This document shows positions 22,660 to 34,757 of a stretch of DNA of 64,000 nt, piece after piece. The stretch is from Amphirosellinia nigrospora (Eukaryota > Ascomycota > Sordariomycetes > Xylariales > Xylariaceae): assembly GCA_004123355.1 (NCBI GenBank), contig SCHM01000002.1:4933569-4997568 (forward strand). Direction: 5' to 3'. Position 1 is the first letter of the stretch. Each line of letters opens with the position of its first letter. Made by a program: the position numbers and the translations under genes. Under the pieces are notes generated by a model. The model did no database searches. It was given only the letters and a program-made list of their open reading frames with translations, and was not told where the DNA came from.

Positions 22660-24400
22660 CGTTTGTAGATGACGAGAAATTCAAACGAGAGTGAACAGCG
22701 AGTGTGGTGAGCGGTAGTGAGAAAGAACACGCTCTCTCTCCATCATACTGCGCCCCGGCCGGGTATTAAAACGAAGCCATGAGTAGGAGCTGACGAGTCA
22801 GTCTGGTCGGATGCTGTGTGTCGAGGCTTGGGTAAAAGTCCATATCGTACCATCAGCTCGTATTTGGGATGCATTCTAGTTGGTCCCAAGATGTGACGGC
22901 CGCCGTGCGATGGAGGTTGTAGAACAGCGCATGCATGTAAGATGGGGAAGGATGACAGATTTAATCCCTCTCACCGCAGCTCGATGCAACCCTGTTATAT
23001 AGCTGAACAGCACTTTCGTAAATTTTACATTTTCGTACGTCATGTCTCCCAAGGGTCGATCTGAGTTCCAGGAGAGCGAATAGCTGGAGAACAGCGGATT
23101 GCCCAAGAGTTTCGGTGGTCGCAGTCTTTACGTCTCCCTTTGCCGTCAGATTACTCGGCTAACAATGCGGGGTGGAACAGCTATACGAACCGGCCGTTCG
23201 GGAGCCGTCGGGAAAATGGTCTTCGGGTGCGCCCGTGACCAAGGTACGGGCGTTCCCGTAATGGGAATTACTCAGTCTCGGCTTGCAGACTTTGGATGAC
23301 AGCCTGCAGGTGAGACACACAGATGTCAATAGAAGCGACGGCATTGATAGTGGCTGGGACTTTCATTTCGTAAAGCAAGGGTTAGGATCAAGTAGTGGAT
23401 GATGAATGTGTCTTAATACTGCCCAGTCCCCTCTGTGAATATGCAGCCACAATGCTGACATAGTCCATAACCTTTTACTGATGTCTGATAGATTGAAATG
23501 AATATTACGTCCTTTTGCTATCTCATATCTTTAGTGATACTAAACTTGTGAAACGGCGTAGCCAATCTCCACACCTATAGTGTCAAAACCTTCATGTAAG
23601 CCAATACCCTTAGGCTTTAGTATGGCATCTATCGTTGTGTGAAGGTCCTATTACCTAATACCTAATACCTACGGACTGCCCCCAGCTATGTAAGATATCA
23701 CAGTTTCTGGTAAGACCCGGCGATGTGGCACGAGCGATCTACGAAGGCGTTGATACAATCAAACGATGTGCCAAAGATATAGCAACTACTGCACGATCTT
23801 GGGGGTGAAACCCATCAAGTTATCATATCAACACTACTACATGATCATGAAGCTCTATTTACGTAGTTGTGTGAGAGGGGGATAGAGAAATATCAACAGG
23901 GCCAGCAATGTGAGCTCCATCACCTTCGTCGCAGAACGGAATCATAACGATAGCAGATAATCCGGGCGCAAGCATAATTAGTAACAACAACGAGGGTAAA
24001 CCGGGAGGAATCGACAGCCAAGATGCGTGAAAACGCAGCAAGCGTTTAAATGAGGAAGTTACGACGCTACCTAAGGCCCACAAAGCTAGAGACGTCTCTG
24101 CTGTGGTGAGGCGCGAAATAGTGTATGTGTTCCGAATAAACACCTAGATATCCGGTTAACAAGAACCGATCTTAGTGTATACAAGTCAAGTTGAATGTTA
24201 ATATGGCAGTGCTAACGCGCTACCGTGGCTTCCGTATACGCGTCTAAACACTAACTTACTGCACTTCAATGGCGGGATAGCCGTAAAAAAAACCTGTTAC
24301 CTAGCAGGTCAGAGTTGAATGCTTCAGCGTGTTCACCCACTACCTTAATCATGCTCCAAAGCCTATCAACTAAAATATCGAACTCGTGTTTACCACGCCT
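22660..24400. other. intergenic, no supported feature
   Basis: About 1.7 kb upstream of the oxidase gene. Open frames are short and overlap in several frames. No RNA gene, repeat or regulatory site can be supported. Confidence 0.55.
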
Positions 24401-24440
24401 CTCTCTCTCCCTCTCTCTCCCTCTCTCTCCCTCTCTCTCC
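24401..24440. repeat. (CTCTCTCTCC)4 microsatellite
   Basis: Four near-perfect 10-bp pyrimidine units end about 140 bases before the ATG at 24582. Pyrimidine-rich tracts are common in fungal promoters, so this may be part of the promoter of the next gene. Confidence 0.85.
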
Positions 24441-24581
24441 CTCGGCTGTCACACTGCATCAGCGTCACACTTGCAGCCTTCCCTCTCATCATTTCGACTG
24501 CATCAGGAACATCTGTACCCTACTTAACAGTCAACTTTGCCATCTAATTTAACTCCCGCACACTCGGCATCGCCACCGACA

Positions 24582-25067
24582 ATGGAGGCAACAAACCAAG
24601 GAACTGCTTCCCAGGCAGCCGACGGGCCAGAAGAAAGCCGCAGAACACCCCCGGTGGGCTCTCGCGAGCTAAGCGAGTCAGAGAACAATTCAGTACGTCA
24701 CAGTCCCCGTCTTAAACCCAACCCTCCCGAGATCTGACAATACCTAGTACGTCTCCTATCCGCCGAGATATACGACCTGAGCCGCAGCACGCTCTTCCTC
24801 CGAGAAAGATGGGAGGAGCAGGCCAACTACCGCCTAGTCTGCTTCGCGATCGCGGGGCGAGTGCTGTTGCGGCGCACCCGGCGCGCATGCCGTCTTGCCA
24901 AGCTCGTGGGCGGACATTGCGGTGGGAACTTGAAACACGAGGTCATGTCCCGAAGATACTATGAGATAGCTACGTTGCTGTTCGAGGACGTCCACGAAGT
25001 CATGAGCAACGCCATCCGCGAATTTCGGGCCAGACAGCAGCGACGGCGTCTGGCGGCGCAGGAGTGA
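24582..25067 (+). CDS. small hydrophilic protein, unknown function
   Basis: The ATG at 24582 opens a Ser/Pro/Glu-rich leader (MEATNQGTASQAADG...). A GTACGT donor lies at 24693. Joining to the GAG acceptor at 24767 gives an uninterrupted 136-residue reading (IYDLSRSTLFLRERWEEQ, RRYYEIATLLFEDVHEVM, ending RARQQRRRLAAQE). A more usual TAG acceptor at 24747 follows a CTGAC branch site but puts the second exon out of phase by one base. The second exon is helical and basic. No domain was recognised. Confidence 0.5.
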
Positions 25068-25760
25068 CTATCGGATGATGAGAGTGGACTATGCACGTCT
25101 TGAGCGTAACGCGAACGGGGTTTGGTCAATCTAGGCCGGGTATGGAATCGTGCTATCCGTCATGAATAGGATGATGATTAGGGTTGACACATCGTGTGAG
25201 ATGAGTTGTGATACGGCAGTGGCGAGAATGGACCATAGAGTGAGAAGCTACTGAACAGTAAGGAATCAGAGGCGGTTATGTATCGAACCTGGGCCCTGAT
25301 TTCTAAGTAGTTTCATTGTTAGGCAGAAAAAACGTTGTACTCGTAACCCCATGATCCATTTCAGCCCTAACATCGTGAAGCTATGACCGTATCTAGGTGC
25401 TCTATGTACAGGCGGTCGCTCCTTTCGTCTTCGGCATGAGAATTCAGGTCGTACCTGGTGATATCCGAAGGATATGTAGGGTCATAATGTTGATGTGTCG
25501 CATTTAGCTCTAGGATTGGCGGTGGGCATATCGAGCAGGGCATATCGAGCAAGGCATTTTGAGGGTTAGGCAAGTAGAGAAACGTGCCTGGGTATGGTGC
25601 TAGAATAGCCTGGAAATATGTAATCGTCGCCACCTCGCACACATTATTCAAGTCATGGCCCTTGATCCGGTAAGTCAACGATTGTGCCAAGAGGTTTAAT
25701 TCCACTTATGTGAGTAGATACGGAGGGAATTCCATTCCAACTTATCACCCGACGGCATCC
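25068..25760. other. mostly empty; one weak minus-strand ORF at 25367-25705
   Basis: An open frame of 112 codons (minus, 25367-25705) begins with ATG but shows no domain and no conserved-looking pattern. A short direct repeat (GGGCATATCGAGCA, then GGCATATCGAGCA) lies inside it near 25527-25552. I do not call it a gene. Confidence 0.35.
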
Positions 25761-26860
25761 TCATTCAACATCGTGTAGTTCGATCCAAAAGACGAGCCTT
25801 AAATTTACGACGCAGGGAAGCGGACTGCTCTGCTTACTCCTCATCTCAGCAAACAGGGCCTTTTCCTCCGTCTCAGCATCAACACCCCTCCACTTCCGCC
25901 CATTGCGATGCTGCAGGCAGACCTCCTTGCCATCACCGGGTAATAGAGCCAACAAGCCCACTTGGCCCAATTGCCCTTTTCATCTGCGCGCGGGCACGCT
26001 GACCGACATGGTCCTCGATGAAGTCGCCGCGGGCCATGGCTAGACGGCTCGGGAAGATTCGCGCGAGGTAATGTGCCGTAGATGCGACGTGTGGCTTGTC
26101 GTGCCAGAAGAATAGCGGGTCAGAGGCACACTGGGGCCGTCAGGTCGGGAGGGGGTGGGAAAGTCGCGTTTGAGTTCCGCCGTGAGGGCGCGTAGGGTAG
26201 GGAACGGGACCACATGCGCCGACACGGCGTACGACAGCATCCGGATCGCTGGGAGACAGACGTATTTCACTGGCGCATCGGCGTGTCCCTCGGAGGTTTG
26301 CATCACTCCTATCAGGGACTCGAGCGGGATATCGCGCACGAGGGCCAGTCGTGCTGTTGAACCCAGACGTAGGGCGTCTCGGTCAGCCTTAGCGCCGAGC
26401 GTACTGCGAGGCCAAAACCAAGTCGGCCGGCCGGCTCTATGAATGTCACCCGTTTGTCGCTCGTCTGTAGCGTAGATAGCGCGATGTGGTTGTCTACAAG
26501 ATTCGGCGATCCGTACTCCGCTAGCCCTTGACCGTGGACCAAGACGCGCGAATCATGCGGTCCTTCTGGGTACCATTCCCTTAAGACAAGATCCTTTACA
26601 TTAGTCTTATACAGTTCAACGGCCCGAGCGCCTTCGGCAGTTATTTGGCCTTTCTTCAGGCGCATGGACTCCGCAATGCGGTCATATGTATCAAAGACGA
26701 CAATGACTCTGCATGATAAGAGGGTCGGACAGTGAAGCTTGAAAGAGGCCAAAATATTTGAGATCAGATCGGTCGATGGCGCAGACGGTGTTGGCGATGT
26801 CGTGATGATGAGCGTCACCAGGTCTGACAGCGAGGGGCTCGCGCCATCCTGAGCAGACAT
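25761..26860 (-). CDS. conserved glycosyltransferase-like protein of unknown function
   Basis: Starting at the ATG at 26860, the protein has a Rossmann-like opening (LVTLIITTSPTPSAPSTDLI; LLSCRVIVVFDTYDRI), then KRVTFIEPAGRLGFGLAVRS and ETPYVWVQQHDW. Next come VKYVCLPAIRML, LFFWHDKPHVAS and RIFPSRLAMARGDFIED. This order (a beta-strand ending in a DT-Y pair, a later QQHDW acidic motif, then a HDKPH site) resembles nucleotide-sugar glycosyltransferases of the GT-A kind. I know it only as an uncharacterised fungal family. About four one-base frame changes occur, near 26344, 26117, 25984 and 25942, all apparent deletions. The end is the TGA at 25761. It is next to the GDSL esterase on the same strand. 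Confidence 0.6.
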
Positions 26861-27163
26861 ACTTCACCTAGGTCTTAGGGTGTGCTTAACGCGACTCTTG
26901 AATTGCCGACCGTTTATCTTGATTATTGTAAATCATTTTCCATTCAAATATACGAAGGTTGGTTTGAATGTTTTCACATCATTGTAAGAAAGTGATTGTG
27001 AGTATAATCTAGCGCAAGCATTTTAGCGCGAGTTTGATCAAGCCCACAGCTGCAGGCAGCTGGCAGCCGTGCTCACGTCAACAATTAAGCTCCCTATTTA
27101 TAATTTTACACTTGATACAATCATCTCTTTATGTAATTCCCCAGCGTTGAGCGTATTAAAACA

Positions 27164-28415
27164 CTACGAATAATAAGTCGCGTATGGCGATCGGCCCTGC
27201 ACCGCCTTGGCAAACTCGGTTCCGATGACCTTGTCTAGATCGTCTGTTAGGTCTCATCGCATCACTCAAGAGATCGGTATCAACTTACCAGCCTGAGCAG
27301 ACGGGTGTAGCGAATCGTACCTGTATATCATTAGCATCACTCCGTGAGATTTCGTGTGAAATCGACTTACCATAAGAAGCTAGAAAGCGGTTCGGTGAGC
27401 TGACGCATCCCTCAGTGGAAGAGCGTCTGGGCAATTCAAATAGTAGCCTGTGACGTTCGCGGGCGCGTCCAAGTACTTTTGCGGGGTGTTATAGATATCG
27501 AGAAGGATCTGATGAGTATTAAAGATCATGAACGAAGCACCGGGCCACCGCTTCTTGACGAGCAGTTGAATGGACCCGTAATCATATATGGTGTTCACGG
27601 TGGTCGTGTATTCGAGTATCTTGGCCTCGGTTTCCACCGTGTTATACGCCGTCTTGTTCCCCCAGTAGTTCACATTGCCAGCACCTCCATGCTCTACCGC
27701 CTTGTATAGCGGGGACAGCTCCAGCGGCGCTTGCGTGAAGAGCGCAAATCGTCGGCCCCGTGCTGTAGATCCCGTCGAACGTTGACCATAGGCACTCGAG
27801 TCGGATCGTTTTTCCCGGCACCTGCGCGTCCAGTAGGAAGCCGCCGTTGCCGAGGTCGTTGGCCGATCCAGAGGCTAGACCTGTTCTCCGGCGTGCGGTT
27901 TGGAGAAATGTCGGCTGTTGGTCTTCGCGTACGCGACGTCGGCTATAAATCTGGGACTTCGTAGTCGATGACGGAAGGTAAGGCCCTGGAGCTGCTCGAA
28001 TATCGGTATACGACCTCGTTGGAGCATACCGCGCCACTATTTACAAGATCAGACATCATCCCATTTATTCACAGCACGACGCCTAGTCGCGTGCTTCCAG
28101 AGTCGCCAGCACTTACCAGCTAGTTATATGTTGGCGCCAGCTTCTGGAAAGTGAGCATGAGTAGCCGCCTCCAGGCGTAGAATTGAAGCTGTTATGAAGT
28201 GCCAGGAGCGGGAGAGCACCACAGAGCCGATGAGATACGCCAACCGCCCTTCATCAGTGTAGCTATCACCAAACACACAGATTCTTGACCGCGGAGGTGG
28301 GTAAACTGGCGCTGGCAGCAGCCAGGCTTGAAACAACTTACGACTATTTAAGATACAGGAAACCAACGATGGCTAAAAGTAGAGAGTCTCTGCGCTTAAT
28401 CTCCTTCCAATTCAT
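27164..28415 (-). CDS. GDSL (SGNH) esterase, CE16-like
   Basis: Block I is ICVFGDSYTDEGRLAYLI, carrying the nucleophile Ser in GDS. Block III is LWIGxNDLGNGGF, and block V is YDSLHPSAQA with the catalytic Asp-His pair. Together these fit a secreted SGNH hydrolase of the carbohydrate-esterase 16 type, which removes acetyl groups from sugars. The gene ends with RSPYATYYS and TAG at 27164. Two small 3' introns on either side of block V splice cleanly, as does one before GAVCSNEVV (near 28038-28112). The 5' end is less sure. The ATG at 28415 gives a signal-like start (MNWKEIKRRDSLLLAIVG), but its frame changes before block I. Further one-base changes lie near 27949, in the GxND block near 27863 and near 27700-27760. 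Confidence 0.7.
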
Positions 28416-31400
28416 CGCGCGATGCTTGCATTTATACCTTCGCCGGAAGCATCGGCAAGCCAAGCTTTTTATCATCGCGAGTCTGCCCTGGTTCCATCGG
28501 CACGCGATCTCCGAGGATTGATCCTCCATGCGTCGTCGATCCCGGACATGGATAGTCGCCCATAGTGCCATTTCCGCTTTACCCCACACAATCGTTGGGA
28601 GATCTAGAGATTGGCTCTAGAGCTGGCGTCAGCCCAAATGGAATATCGCGTATGAGAAAACGTACCTACATGATATGAAGTTGCTACCTCAGTCGTGTGA
28701 CAATCCAAGTGTCGCACTAGATGCATTATCTACGTCGCAATGAGAATATACGCACGCTTGCGATACAGTGCTCGCGCGCATCGGCAAAGCATTAAATGGA
28801 GTGTTGTTTTAAACATACGGCGGACATATTATATCGCCAGACTAAGAGCTAAGTGCCCGCGGAGTTCGCAGAGTACCAGTAGGTAGTCTAAAGTTTAGAT
28901 CTTGGCCCAGATTAAAAACCAGCTACTCTATCGCTACAGATCCCATTGAAACTATTACTTTGTGATTGTTTGCTTGATCTGAGCGTAGAGCATGGTGAAC
29001 GATAAGTCGACGGTACCGATGTACATTTCAGCTTGCACTATTGCTTTCCAGACCTTGTTCTAACATAGAGTATGCATCTACATCATAATAATTATGTTAT
29101 AATCTGACGGACATATGTACTTATCTCAGCTGAAGTTGAAGCTGAAGTAATGCGGTATGATGTGTAATCCTGACCAGCCTAAGTTACGTGATCGCTCGCA
29201 ATATGGAGCCTAAGTCATACTATGTACATAAGTACCTAGTAAGGTGTGCATTTTTAGCCTCATCGCAGAGCCCCTACCTACGGACTTCACTAGCGGAGTT
29301 CTCTAGCGGATCTTCTTTCTTCAACGTGACTCGACCTTTTGAATGCAAGCCTGAATGTCCCATTGGCCGAAAATTACGTCGTAAAAGAACCAATCAAACG
29401 CGACATAAATAAAGATGCAGGTACGCCGCTTACATCATCACAATTTTACAATACCTGGTCTATTATCAGTGACGGCTTAAATGCCCATGACTAGCTTCTT
29501 GTCGTGACATAGTTTCGAAGTCAGGGCCAAGATGTTTATCTTCATCGCCTTTCACCAGAGCAGAGTAGATCTAACAAAACTCGACATAGGCATCATTGCC
29601 GGCCAAATACCAAACTCTAGTTTTTCAACTATCCGTACACCCTCCCCCAAATACTTAGAAGATTAGAACAAGTGACAATTAGATAGAGTACAACAATACA
29701 ATTATTATGATATTTTGCTTCATTTTATTTTGATATCTCCCTGACTGGGTTGGTTATTTAATATTAAAAATTAACCGTCATAGTCGACCTTACATGTCTC
29801 CTTGCGTACATAGACAGGCAATACCTAGTCAGACAATGCATATCTTCAGTGTCAGTTCATTCCCACATGGCACTGTATCGCGCGGCACATGTGCGGCACA
29901 TGCACGGCACATACCCACGAACCGTGCTAACTTTATCTAGAGAAGCTGAACCTTAGTGCCCTGCTGATAACTTCGAGATGAGCTGGAAGAGCTCTTCCTC
30001 GACACCTCGGTTAAGTGGAATACCGCAGAAGCGTGAACCCTTTTACCACTCCGTCATTTTGGTGACAATCTATTTTCTAGACTTTTCTCTCAGCCCAAAA
30101 TCGAGCTTCGGATAGTCTAGTGCCTCGTCAAGCTTATTATGATCGGTTCTGGTTAAGGTGATCGCCCTCAGGGTCGTGATCCCCTCAAGGACTCGCTTGA
30201 ACCCATCCGGTGTTTTTCGGCACGGGTCTGTCTAGATTAAGGGGTTGTTCTTTCTCCATTTTCATGAACGCGGACCACCTGGCGATCTTCAGGAGGCTTT
30301 AGATTAGATATAAGAACAGGCGCTTGGCCCCGTGTCGACATGGTTATCGTAAATGCCACGAAGAGTTATTATAGTGTTCGACCCAAGAATACTGTTGACA
30401 TCATGAGTATTGACGAGGATGTCGTATATTGGTTAAGGTAAAGGAACAAGTCTAAGTACAGTAAAATGAGGTGGTACCTCAACATATTTGCTAAATGTTT
30501 GTGGAGTAAAGTACCCAGCCACCGGATTCACCAGTCCCCTGATTCCAAGCGCATGCACCTTGGACATAATTGCTAGAGATGTACACCAAATGTACGATAT
30601 TGTCTAGATGACTCACTCTACTGGTAGGAAGAGAGCATCTGCCAGGAAACAGGGATCTAGGCATACAGATCCAACCGGAACAAAAAGACTCTCTGTATAT
30701 AGTCAAGTAGTCACATAGAGCCCATGGAGATGACTTCACTGGTCCTCCGTGCAACAGATACCCTTGCAAGGTTCGTGACAGCAGCAAAGCATTATCTACT
30801 TCTGCGATAGTTTGCCTCTGCGTAGGCTCCTAGTCAGCCAAAGAACTAAAGTGTAGAAACACAATATAGCATATACGTGGCACCTATATGTAATGTGGCC
30901 CAGGTAATAGTGAATGGACTGGAAAGTTGCCCGGGCGAGCATGTTACATCAGCAGTTTGAATAAGCCACGGATCACCACTACGCAGGATAAGCTAGCAGG
31001 CACATACGTAGGTGTCCTTGTATACTGTAGTCTCTAGTAGAAAGAGTTAAATAGTGTGGGAAACTGCTTCTGTTAATAGAGAGAGTATAATTCCTAACGG
31101 AGCTTGTCAAAGTGTTCGTGTAATTTACACCCAAGGTACAGTATGATGTGCTCGAGGGGGGCTGAAAAGAGGATATATTAGGTTAAAGAATCTATCTAAG
31201 ATGTGCAGTGGCAACAATGGCTGATTGTTTAGTAGGGTTGTGTGTGGATAAGCCACCACAACCATTCCACGCGTGCACAGACACCCCTGCAGGAGGAAGT
31301 CGAACAAGAGATCTATAAGATTTTTGGTGGGAGCTACCTTGCCACACGGACCATCCACAAGACATAGCCACAGGAGTCACTCAGAGTCCTGGCAAGTCCT

Positions 31401-33111
31401 AGGGAGGCCGATATCACTCCGATCATTTTCGTGGGCTGAAACATAGGCATGTTGGCAGAATAGCATTGGTTAGAATAGCCTCGACCCCTCTCGAGGACTC
31501 CCGAGGACTCTCGAGGAATCATACCTTCGGAGGCCTGCTAGGAGGCAAAGTCCTAAAATTCATCTATAAATGAAAGGCGTGGGCGAGGTTACATTAAAAT
31601 CAGAATTAGGAAATCAAAGCCCCTGGAATCCCACAGAAAATTATTAGCTGAATCGAACTCCAATTTCTAAGCCCTTGGATATAAGCACTTGTCACATACC
31701 TTTTTGTTTATTTCATGCTTTAAAACATTAGAATCAAGAGACCAAATTAAAATAAAATCAGAATGATAGTTTATAGGTCTGCTAATATTGTATATTACCA
31801 AAATCTTAAATATTTAATTTGTCCTCCCTCTACTATTAGTCCTCGAAGTTCTCGCATTTTGTATATGGGGCCAACACGATCTTTTGCTCGACCCACTCCT
31901 TCTTTGAATTCTCAATGAGCGTTGTGGCGAAATTGCCCACAAAAGATGGTGGTCACTTGCTATTGCTGTGATTGATGACTGACGTCTTACACCCTTTCCG
32001 TCAAAGGTGCAAATTTCGCAGTTTCTATTATAACCCAGTACAATTCGAAGGACACCGAAGGAAAATTACGTTTAGGCCCAAGGCGAAATAGCGAGTCGGC
32101 GGACAAGAGTAAGCCGCAGGTTTTTTCACTGCTCCTATCGTGGCGATGTCTTCGGTGGAGCTGCGTTGGCGATCATCACACCTGAGCCGTCGCCAGATGG
32201 TATCAAGGCCGGTGCGGCTGAAGAAAAGCACTTCTCTCGTGTCTGCACCATCGCATAACTGACCGTGTAATTAGAGGGTACCAATTCAAGGATAGTCACA
32301 CGGGCGTTATCCGGCAGACGCCCTATTGACTAATTAACTGGACGACTTTCTAGTCACCCAAAATCAAGTGGTCTCCCTCGCACACCATCCGACCAGCAAG
32401 CGCCCTGCCTGTACCGAGCACATACGGCGCCACATAATCTACGTTGCACCTATAATCGGCTCTTCCTATCAATGTTAGATCTGTTGTAGTATCGGGGCTC
32501 CGTAGCGACTGTGATGGAGGGGTCAAATGCAAGCGAGTCAATCAAAGGGGGTGTCAATGAGGATGTGTTGTATTGTCATGGTAAGTTCTTTGTACTTCTT
32601 TCACGTTCGCACACTCCCTGCCTGAAAGCGTCTTCGTTTGGCTCCGAATTGACGCTTCTTAATTGAATAAAAACGAATCAAGATTATAGACGCGTTTACC
32701 AGGTGGTGCGATACTAAGAGAATCATATCCACACATTCCTCCGCGATGACGACCATCCCGCCTTGTCAGGTTACGTACTTTACTTCGAGGTTATCGGTGG
32801 CCCTATAATCTTGGACCATATTCAGCCCAAAGTCGGGCCAAGAGTTGACACAAAAATCTTGGGGAGTGGACGGTAATAGCAATGACCATATGATTTAATC
32901 GCTTGACTTCAAACTATTCGGATTCCGGCACCCTTCCATGCCCCAGTCAGTGTAACTATATACAACGAAACTTTGGATGAGCAGTGCTTGAATTTGTTTC
33001 GAGGAATGGCAGTGCCTGTGCCATAACACCTGGTCAACTGAACTGTATACCCCGCCAGGCAAAATGCTGAAAGCTCCTCATTTGGCATGTCAACATTCTA
33101 TTCGGTCATCG
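28416..33111. other. long gene-poor stretch
   Basis: About 4.7 kb with only short random-looking frames, apart from the coding relic at 29953-30203. Small features seen are a GCGGCACAT-type triple repeat near 29,885-29,915 and a CTCGAGGACTCCCGAGGACT-type repeat near 31,487-31,516. No RNA gene was found. Confidence 0.5.
29953..30203 (-). pseudogene. decayed C-terminal piece of an unknown protein
   Basis: Two short, coding-like frames follow each other on the minus strand: FKRVLEGITTLRAITLTRTD...LDFGLREKSRK and then GSRFCGIPLNRGVEEELFQL...SAGH with a stop at 29953. Each has the hydrophobic-polar rhythm of a real protein, but they lie in different frames and stops separate them. No parent family was recognised. 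Confidence 0.35.
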
Positions 33112-34757
33112 ATGGCTGATATTACTAGCAAAGCAAAACGTCTCATGGAGCGTTATAAAGAAGATGAAATTTTCAAAAGTATAAATTCGTTAATATTGAA
33201 TTGTTGCGTGACATTGTAGAGAACCAGTCTTCTCTTCAACACTTAGAGAGGCTTATGACTTTTATTGTGAGTATTTCCTAATATCTCTGCCTGATGTTGC
33301 CTCCGTTAGTGTTGGGGCAGTGTAAGTCGTGTGCTATAAACTGCGTTCTCGCTCGTTAATTCTCACTAAGATAGAACCCGAGTTCCATGCGCATGCCAGT
33401 CAACTTTCCAAAACCGCATCACAGATCAATTGCCGAAAATGGATATATGTAGGCTCGTATCTGGCCAAAACTTATTAGCACCAATAAAGGTGATACTAAC
33501 GATAATAGCATTGCTCGGCCGCAGAGGTTCTGACCTCAGCATATTATACGGGGGATCGGTCACGGTCGAACCCTCAACCACACTCTACTCCGTCTTAAGA
33601 AAATTGCCCGGTCGGTTACTTGACTTTTTCGACGTGAGGACAGTGCTCGGTCCGCGCGCTCTGGGCAAAAGTCTCCAATGCAATCACGCTATAAACGACC
33701 TTCATTTTATAGATGGGGACCTTCTCTCCGTGTACCTGCGCGAGAAGCCTGAGCCAATTATACTTGAGGGCTACGTGGTGATACCCACAGACAGCGACAA
33801 GATCCGGCCCCCCGATACAGGGCATTATCCCCACCAATCTCAGATCCTGTCGCTGAGGTATACCCCAACAGCCACCACGATGACCAAACCGGCAAGACTC
33901 CAATGGCAGCCGACCTCGATGCCACGCCCATAGCCGATTGCTCCAAAGATATAGGGCTTTTAGGTGAGATAGGCGCTCAGGTACAAAAGAGTTCAGCGCT
34001 CACAGTTGTTAGCCAAACAACTTCCGAACGCGTTGGCAGCACCAAAGTCCCGTAGAACTGTGATCGGCGAATGTGCCGTGGAGGCGGAACTTGCCAAGCG
34101 TCTCCTACTACCTCTTAATGGGGGGCGAATACTTGTTGAAACCACCCTATTACTACCTAGAGCCAGTACTGGGGACAATACGCCGCCAGTTCCCGGCGAA
34201 GCTGGCGCCGGCATAGCAACTAGCACACTCAAAGTAGCTACTTCGTCTCTTTGCTTTGTGTACTTTGTGAGACTCTGTAAATATAATGGAACATCCAAGC
34301 ACTGACTTGTAGCAGGGCGAGGCGTTGTTACACTAACAGTAGTAATAGCAATAATCGAAGCTATGCTCGCAATGAGCTGGATTTATATAATGACTCACAC
34401 GCACAGCGCCCCTGATGCAGATAAAAATGATCCCGGCACACCGGTCCCGTTGGGGCCCTCAACGCCGATCACGAGATTATAAGCCTATCGGGACTAAAGT
34501 CCATGATTCAGCTGTTGTCAAATAAGCTAAGAAAAATCGCCAATATATTGGTGGACCAGGGCAGCTATAATGCAGGCGATTACAGCGGGCAGAGTGCTTG
34601 TATTCACGTCGTCTTGCAATATACGGCTGCGCTTCCGAAGCCTGGTACATCTACACAGACAAACCTCCACGTAGTGGTGCCGATTATAGAGCCGAAGCGC
34701 TCTAGTTTCCCGGATGCGGGTCTCATTCTGCTTCTCTATCTATCACCACTGTCTTAG
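33112..34757 (+). pseudogene. candidate multi-exon gene or gene relic, unknown family
   Basis: The ATG at 33112 opens MADITSKAKRLMERYKEDEI, then after a one-base change FVNIELLRDIVENQSSLQHL..., up to a good donor (GTGAGT at 33267). Later coding-like stretches include LLDFFDVRTVLGPRALGKSL and REKPEPIILEGYVVIPTDSD (33,590-33,790). Others are AVEAELAKRLLLPLNGGRIL (34,075-34,125) and SGLKSMIQLLSNKLRKIANI (34,490-34,550). Frames change several times and no domain is recognised, so I cannot tell a live, badly sequenced gene from a decayed one. Confidence 0.35.

Noticed and set aside
24401-24440. CRISPR-like array from the regular 10-base units
   Set aside because: It is a simple pyrimidine microsatellite without spacers, in a eukaryotic genome.
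33616-33946. Minus-strand frames opposite the candidate gene
   Set aside because: The plus-strand reading has the better hydrophobic pattern and exon signals.
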